Shown one piece after another: positions 32,311 through 34,360 of a DNA stretch of 34,360 nt. The notes below the pieces were generated by a model. The model was not told the DNA's origin. It ran no database searches and was given only the letters and a program-made list of their open reading frames with translations. Position numbers and translations under genes: made by a program. How positions within the stretch are numbered: the first letter of the stretch is position 1; every line of letters starts with the position of its first letter. The stretch is from contig NZ_JAHMIN010000036.1 of the NCBI RefSeq assembly GCF_018986435.1, forward strand, positions 1-34,360. Reading direction: 5' to 3'. The stretch comes from Hahella sp. HN01. Lineage in GTDB: Bacteria; Pseudomonadota; Gammaproteobacteria; Pseudomonadales; Oleiphilaceae.

Positions 32311-33138
32311 TCAGGGATATACCACTAATACCTCTTCGGCCAAAGACTGGCTCTTCAGGAAATCGGCGATGGCGCCAAATGTGGTGGTTCTGATGTCGCC
32401 AGAATGGTCGGAGGTGCGAAACTCCTTCGCGATCAACGGCGCAAGCAGTCCTTTCAGCGGCCCGAGTTTGATCTCTTGCGGTTGGAACCATGCATGCTCA
32501 TTGACCTTGATCTGTTTAATGCTGTCGGTTTGATAGATCGAGGCGAAAAGAATATCCAGCACATATTCTGTGCAGTTCTGATATTTGGTGTTGAACGGGT
32601 TGGACACCATTGAATAGTTATTGTTGTGAACGCTCTCCAAAATGCCTGACTCCAGGCTTTGCAGTATCCGCTGTTGCAAGGCCGGGGCAGGTATGATGAC
32701 GCCAGCCTTCAAGACTTTGGCGCCGGAGAAAAAGTCGATGGGATAATCCATCGCCAAATGACTGCGACGGGGATTGTCATCGTCTTGATATAAATTGTGG
32801 ATGGCGTATCCCTTCAGCGTCTCTCCCTGTTCTGTGGTGATGGTGGAGTAGACGGCGAGTCCGGTATGGGTGAATTCCACGCCTTCCGGGAGGTCCTTGC
32901 TGGGAACGCCCTGTCTGGCCAGCAAGAACACGTAGGCGCCTCGCGCTGCGGCGGTTTTCTCGACTTTTTTCGCAAAGGTCGCGATTTCTTCCGCTGTGAA
33001 AGGAGAGGGGCCTTCTTGTTGGCGACTCCCCGCGTAAGCGCTGGACTGAAATAAAAAGAGGCTTACGGTCAGCGCCACAAGCCGGACTAACGCAGCGAAT
33101 GCGATGCGTGCTCCCGATATGGAGCCTGATGCGGACAT
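32311..33138 (-). CDS. DUF2145-type exported protein
   Basis: 275 residues. Signal peptide (hydrophobic 12-34, ending SAYAG). Features of the DUF2145 group: AYVFLLARQGVP, GVEFTHTGLAVYS, GYAIHNLYQ, MDYPIDFFSGA, and the NPFNTKYQNCTEYVLDILFASIY segment with a lone cysteine, H107-type and H-N pairs that suggest a cysteine hydrolase-like active site (Cys/His), though this is inference. Follows a small exported protein gene after 22 bases. Confidence 0.72.
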   Translation of the reverse strand: MSASGSISGARIAFAALVRLVALTVSLFLFQSSAYAGSRQQEGPSPFTAEEIATFAKKVEKTAAARGAYVFLLARQGVPSKDLPEGVEFTHTGLAVYSTITTEQGETLKGYAIHNLYQDDDNPRRSHLAMDYPIDFFSGAKVLKAGVIIPAPALQQRILQSLESGILESVHNNNYSMVSNPFNTKYQNCTEYVLDILFASIYQTDSIKQIKVNEHAWFQPQEIKLGPLKGLLAPLIAKEFRTSDHSGDIRTTTFGAIADFLKSQSLAEEVLVVYP

Positions 33139-33160
33139 AGTAAGCCTCTTGTGCGTTGAC

Positions 33161-33481
33161 TTAGCGGGCTGCGACGGCGAGTGCGGGAGCCGGGCCTGCC
33201 GTCACGCTTTCGTCAGATACTTCCAGTTTTTTGCCGGTAGCGCTGTTCCACAGCGGCTCAGCGATCTTGGCGCTGGCTTCGCCGACTACTGCGATGGCTT
33301 TAAACGGAACCGCTGCAGCGCCTGACGCCAGTTTGACGCCGCCGGAGACGGTGTTGGTCGTCGCCTGCGCGGAATGCGTCGCAGCTTGAGAGAAATGTTG
33401 CATGCTATCCGCCGCGAAGCTGGTGGATGCAAACAGCAAACAGGCGCTTGCTGTTAACGTAGAGATCATTTTTATCGCCAT
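33161..33481 (-). CDS. Small exported protein, partner of the DUF2145 gene
   Basis: 106 residues from ATG 33481, with GAGG 8 bases upstream. Signal peptide MAIKMISTLTASACLLFASTSFA. The mature part is Ala/Ser/Thr-rich, with SGGVKLASGAAAVPFKAIAVVGEASAKIAEPLWN, an amphipathic stretch that may associate with membranes. No family recognised. The operon with the DUF2145 gene suggests a joint periplasmic role. Confidence 0.75.
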   Translation of the reverse strand: MAIKMISTLTASACLLFASTSFAADSMQHFSQAATHSAQATTNTVSGGVKLASGAAAVPFKAIAVVGEASAKIAEPLWNSATGKKLEVSDESVTAGPAPALAVAAR

Positions 33482-33740
33482 AGCGTATACCTCACTTTCT
33501 TGTATTGCTGAAAAAGGTCGAGGACGCAAACGTCGCCAACCTCAAGGCCGAACCAGCATGAACCTGGGCTGAACAAAAGCGATAGTAAGTCAGGTAAAGT
33601 CGCAGGTTGTGGGCTCAAAAGTATCGTCATCCACGACTTTGACTATGGTCAAAAGGGGATAGCGTTGAGCTTTTCACATGGCGGAGAGGTTTTTATTCTA
33701 TAGTGAACACAGGGCGAAATATCTTTTCAGAGGACGATCT

Positions 33741-34016
33741 ATGACAACCAAAAATAAAGGTTTGACCAATCACGAAGTCACTGTTTGCTTAACGGGCGGA
33801 GCGGTGCTGGGCCCTTTCAAGGCGACCTGGAGCACGGAGGTGGTCAGTGATGTGAGAGAGTTGCTGAAAGACTACGACGCTTTCTTGCAAACCGGTAAAC
33901 AAACGCGTTTTAAGTACCATTTGCATGACGCAGAGAAGCGTCTGTCCCACACACTGGTGTTGCATTTCACCAATGTCGCCGGCATCTATGACTGCGTGGA
34001 ATTAAGCGAAGGCTGA
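33741..34016 (+). CDS. Hypothetical protein, about 91 residues
   Basis: ATG 33741 with AGAGGA 6 bases upstream; an upstream in-frame ATG (33678) is less likely. Small soluble protein, beta-rich (EVTVCLTGGAVLGPFKATWS, TRFKYHLHDAEKRLSHTLVLHF). No recognisable family. The stop codon lies within the hairpin shared with the convergent gene. Upstream at 33638-33653 a TTTGAC-N4-GTCAAA dyad could be a regulatory site. Confidence 0.65.
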   Translation: MTTKNKGLTNHEVTVCLTGGAVLGPFKATWSTEVVSDVRELLKDYDAFLQTGKQTRFKYHLHDAEKRLSHTLVLHFTNVAGIYDCVELSEG

Positions 34017-34033
34017 GCGCAGAGAGCGCTCAG
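34013..34033. terminator. Hairpin holding the stop codons of two convergent genes
   Basis: CTGAGCGC (34013-34020) pairs with GCGCTCAG (34026-34033). The plus-strand TGA (34014-34016) and the minus-strand TGA (34030-34032) are both inside the stem. No T-run. Confidence 0.55.
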
Positions 34034-34360
34034 GATTGGCGTACGTAAACCCAGTTGGTGGCGCCGTTATCGCAAACGATAATAGCGTCCGACAGACCGT
34101 TGCACTGATTGATATCCGATGGCAATTCTTTCGAATAGCGCGGCTGGATCGCCATGGCGGATTTATCCCGCTTCAGGAAGCCGTACATGGTTTCAAAACG
34201 ATCTGAAAAACTCAGGTTTTGCTTTTGGATATCTTTGAAGGAGTAATAGAACTTGGTGAAGCTCATGGTGGCGTCGCCCAGGCCTATCTCCAACATTTTT
34301 GGGATGTAGACGCGATAGGCTTGAGACAGATAATCCTTCACCGCTGTTTCATTGGCGGGG
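34030..34360 (-). CDS. 3' part of an unrecognised gene, truncated by the window end
   Basis: The frame stays open to the last base (codons PANETA precede a GTG at 34341), so the start is beyond the window. The visible ~110 residues include DYLSQAYRVYIPKMLEIGLGD, a helical section and a C-terminal CNGLSDAIIVCDNGATNWVYVRQ with two cysteines. I cannot name a family. Confidence 0.6.
   Translation of the reverse strand, partial: PANETAVKDYLSQAYRVYIPKMLEIGLGDATMSFTKFYYSFKDIQKQNLSFSDRFETMYGFLKRDKSAMAIQPRYSKELPSDINQCNGLSDAIIVCDNGATNWVYVRQS

Overview
The window reads as chromosomal DNA of a marine gammaproteobacterium. Codon use, gene families and the pairing of a TROVE/Ro gene with Y RNAs fit Hahella (Oceanospirillales) or a close relative; this is inference from style, not from a database match. 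Nearly everything is ordinary single-copy chromosomal coding sequence. I see no insertion sequence, CRISPR array, rRNA or true tRNA.

Left end (1-2680): a Ro60-type TROVE protein (rsr) lies behind a -24/-12 (sigma-54) promoter. It is followed by about 0.9 kb without protein genes that holds a tandem array of structured RNAs. Four are full Y RNAs of the YrlA kind, each with a Ro-binding stem and a permuted tRNA-like module (T-arm, acceptor-like hairpin, D-arm). Between them lie three shorter Y-like hairpins without the tRNA module and two copies of another long hairpin. The order Y-s-Y-hp / Y-s-s-hp / Y shows that a block was duplicated and that one copy has no tRNA module. This is the most striking element of the window.

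2.7-8.6 kb: a small unknown gene, a possible gene remnant and an orphan HicB-like gene. Then come a VOC-family protein divergent from a Cys-rich winged-helix regulator (two matching inverted-repeat operators between them), a crotonase-fold protein, a secreted M28 aminopeptidase with a perfect CRP-core site upstream, and a Gre-factor-like protein.

8.6-18 kb: an unknown membrane protein, a stand-alone AIM24-family protein, a small protein with a duplicated domain, an alpha/beta hydrolase, a DUF5063-type protein, elaA, and a four-gene operon of a membrane-anchored M48 protease plus three AIM24 paralogues. One paralogue is fused to an extra N-terminal domain.

18-26 kb: a large calcium-binding-type lipoprotein with an internal duplication; a periplasmic molybdenum hydroxylase set (2Fe-2S subunit, Tat-exported Mo subunit, XdhC-type maturation protein); and a divergent argO/argP exporter-regulator pair.

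26-34.4 kb: a two-gene operon of an HSP90-fold ATPase and a TPR-like protein; then a SYLF-domain protein, a membrane fatty acid hydroxylase/sterol desaturase with an upstream perfect palindrome, a DUF2145-type protein with a small exported partner, a small unknown protein, and the 3' end of a gene that runs off the window.
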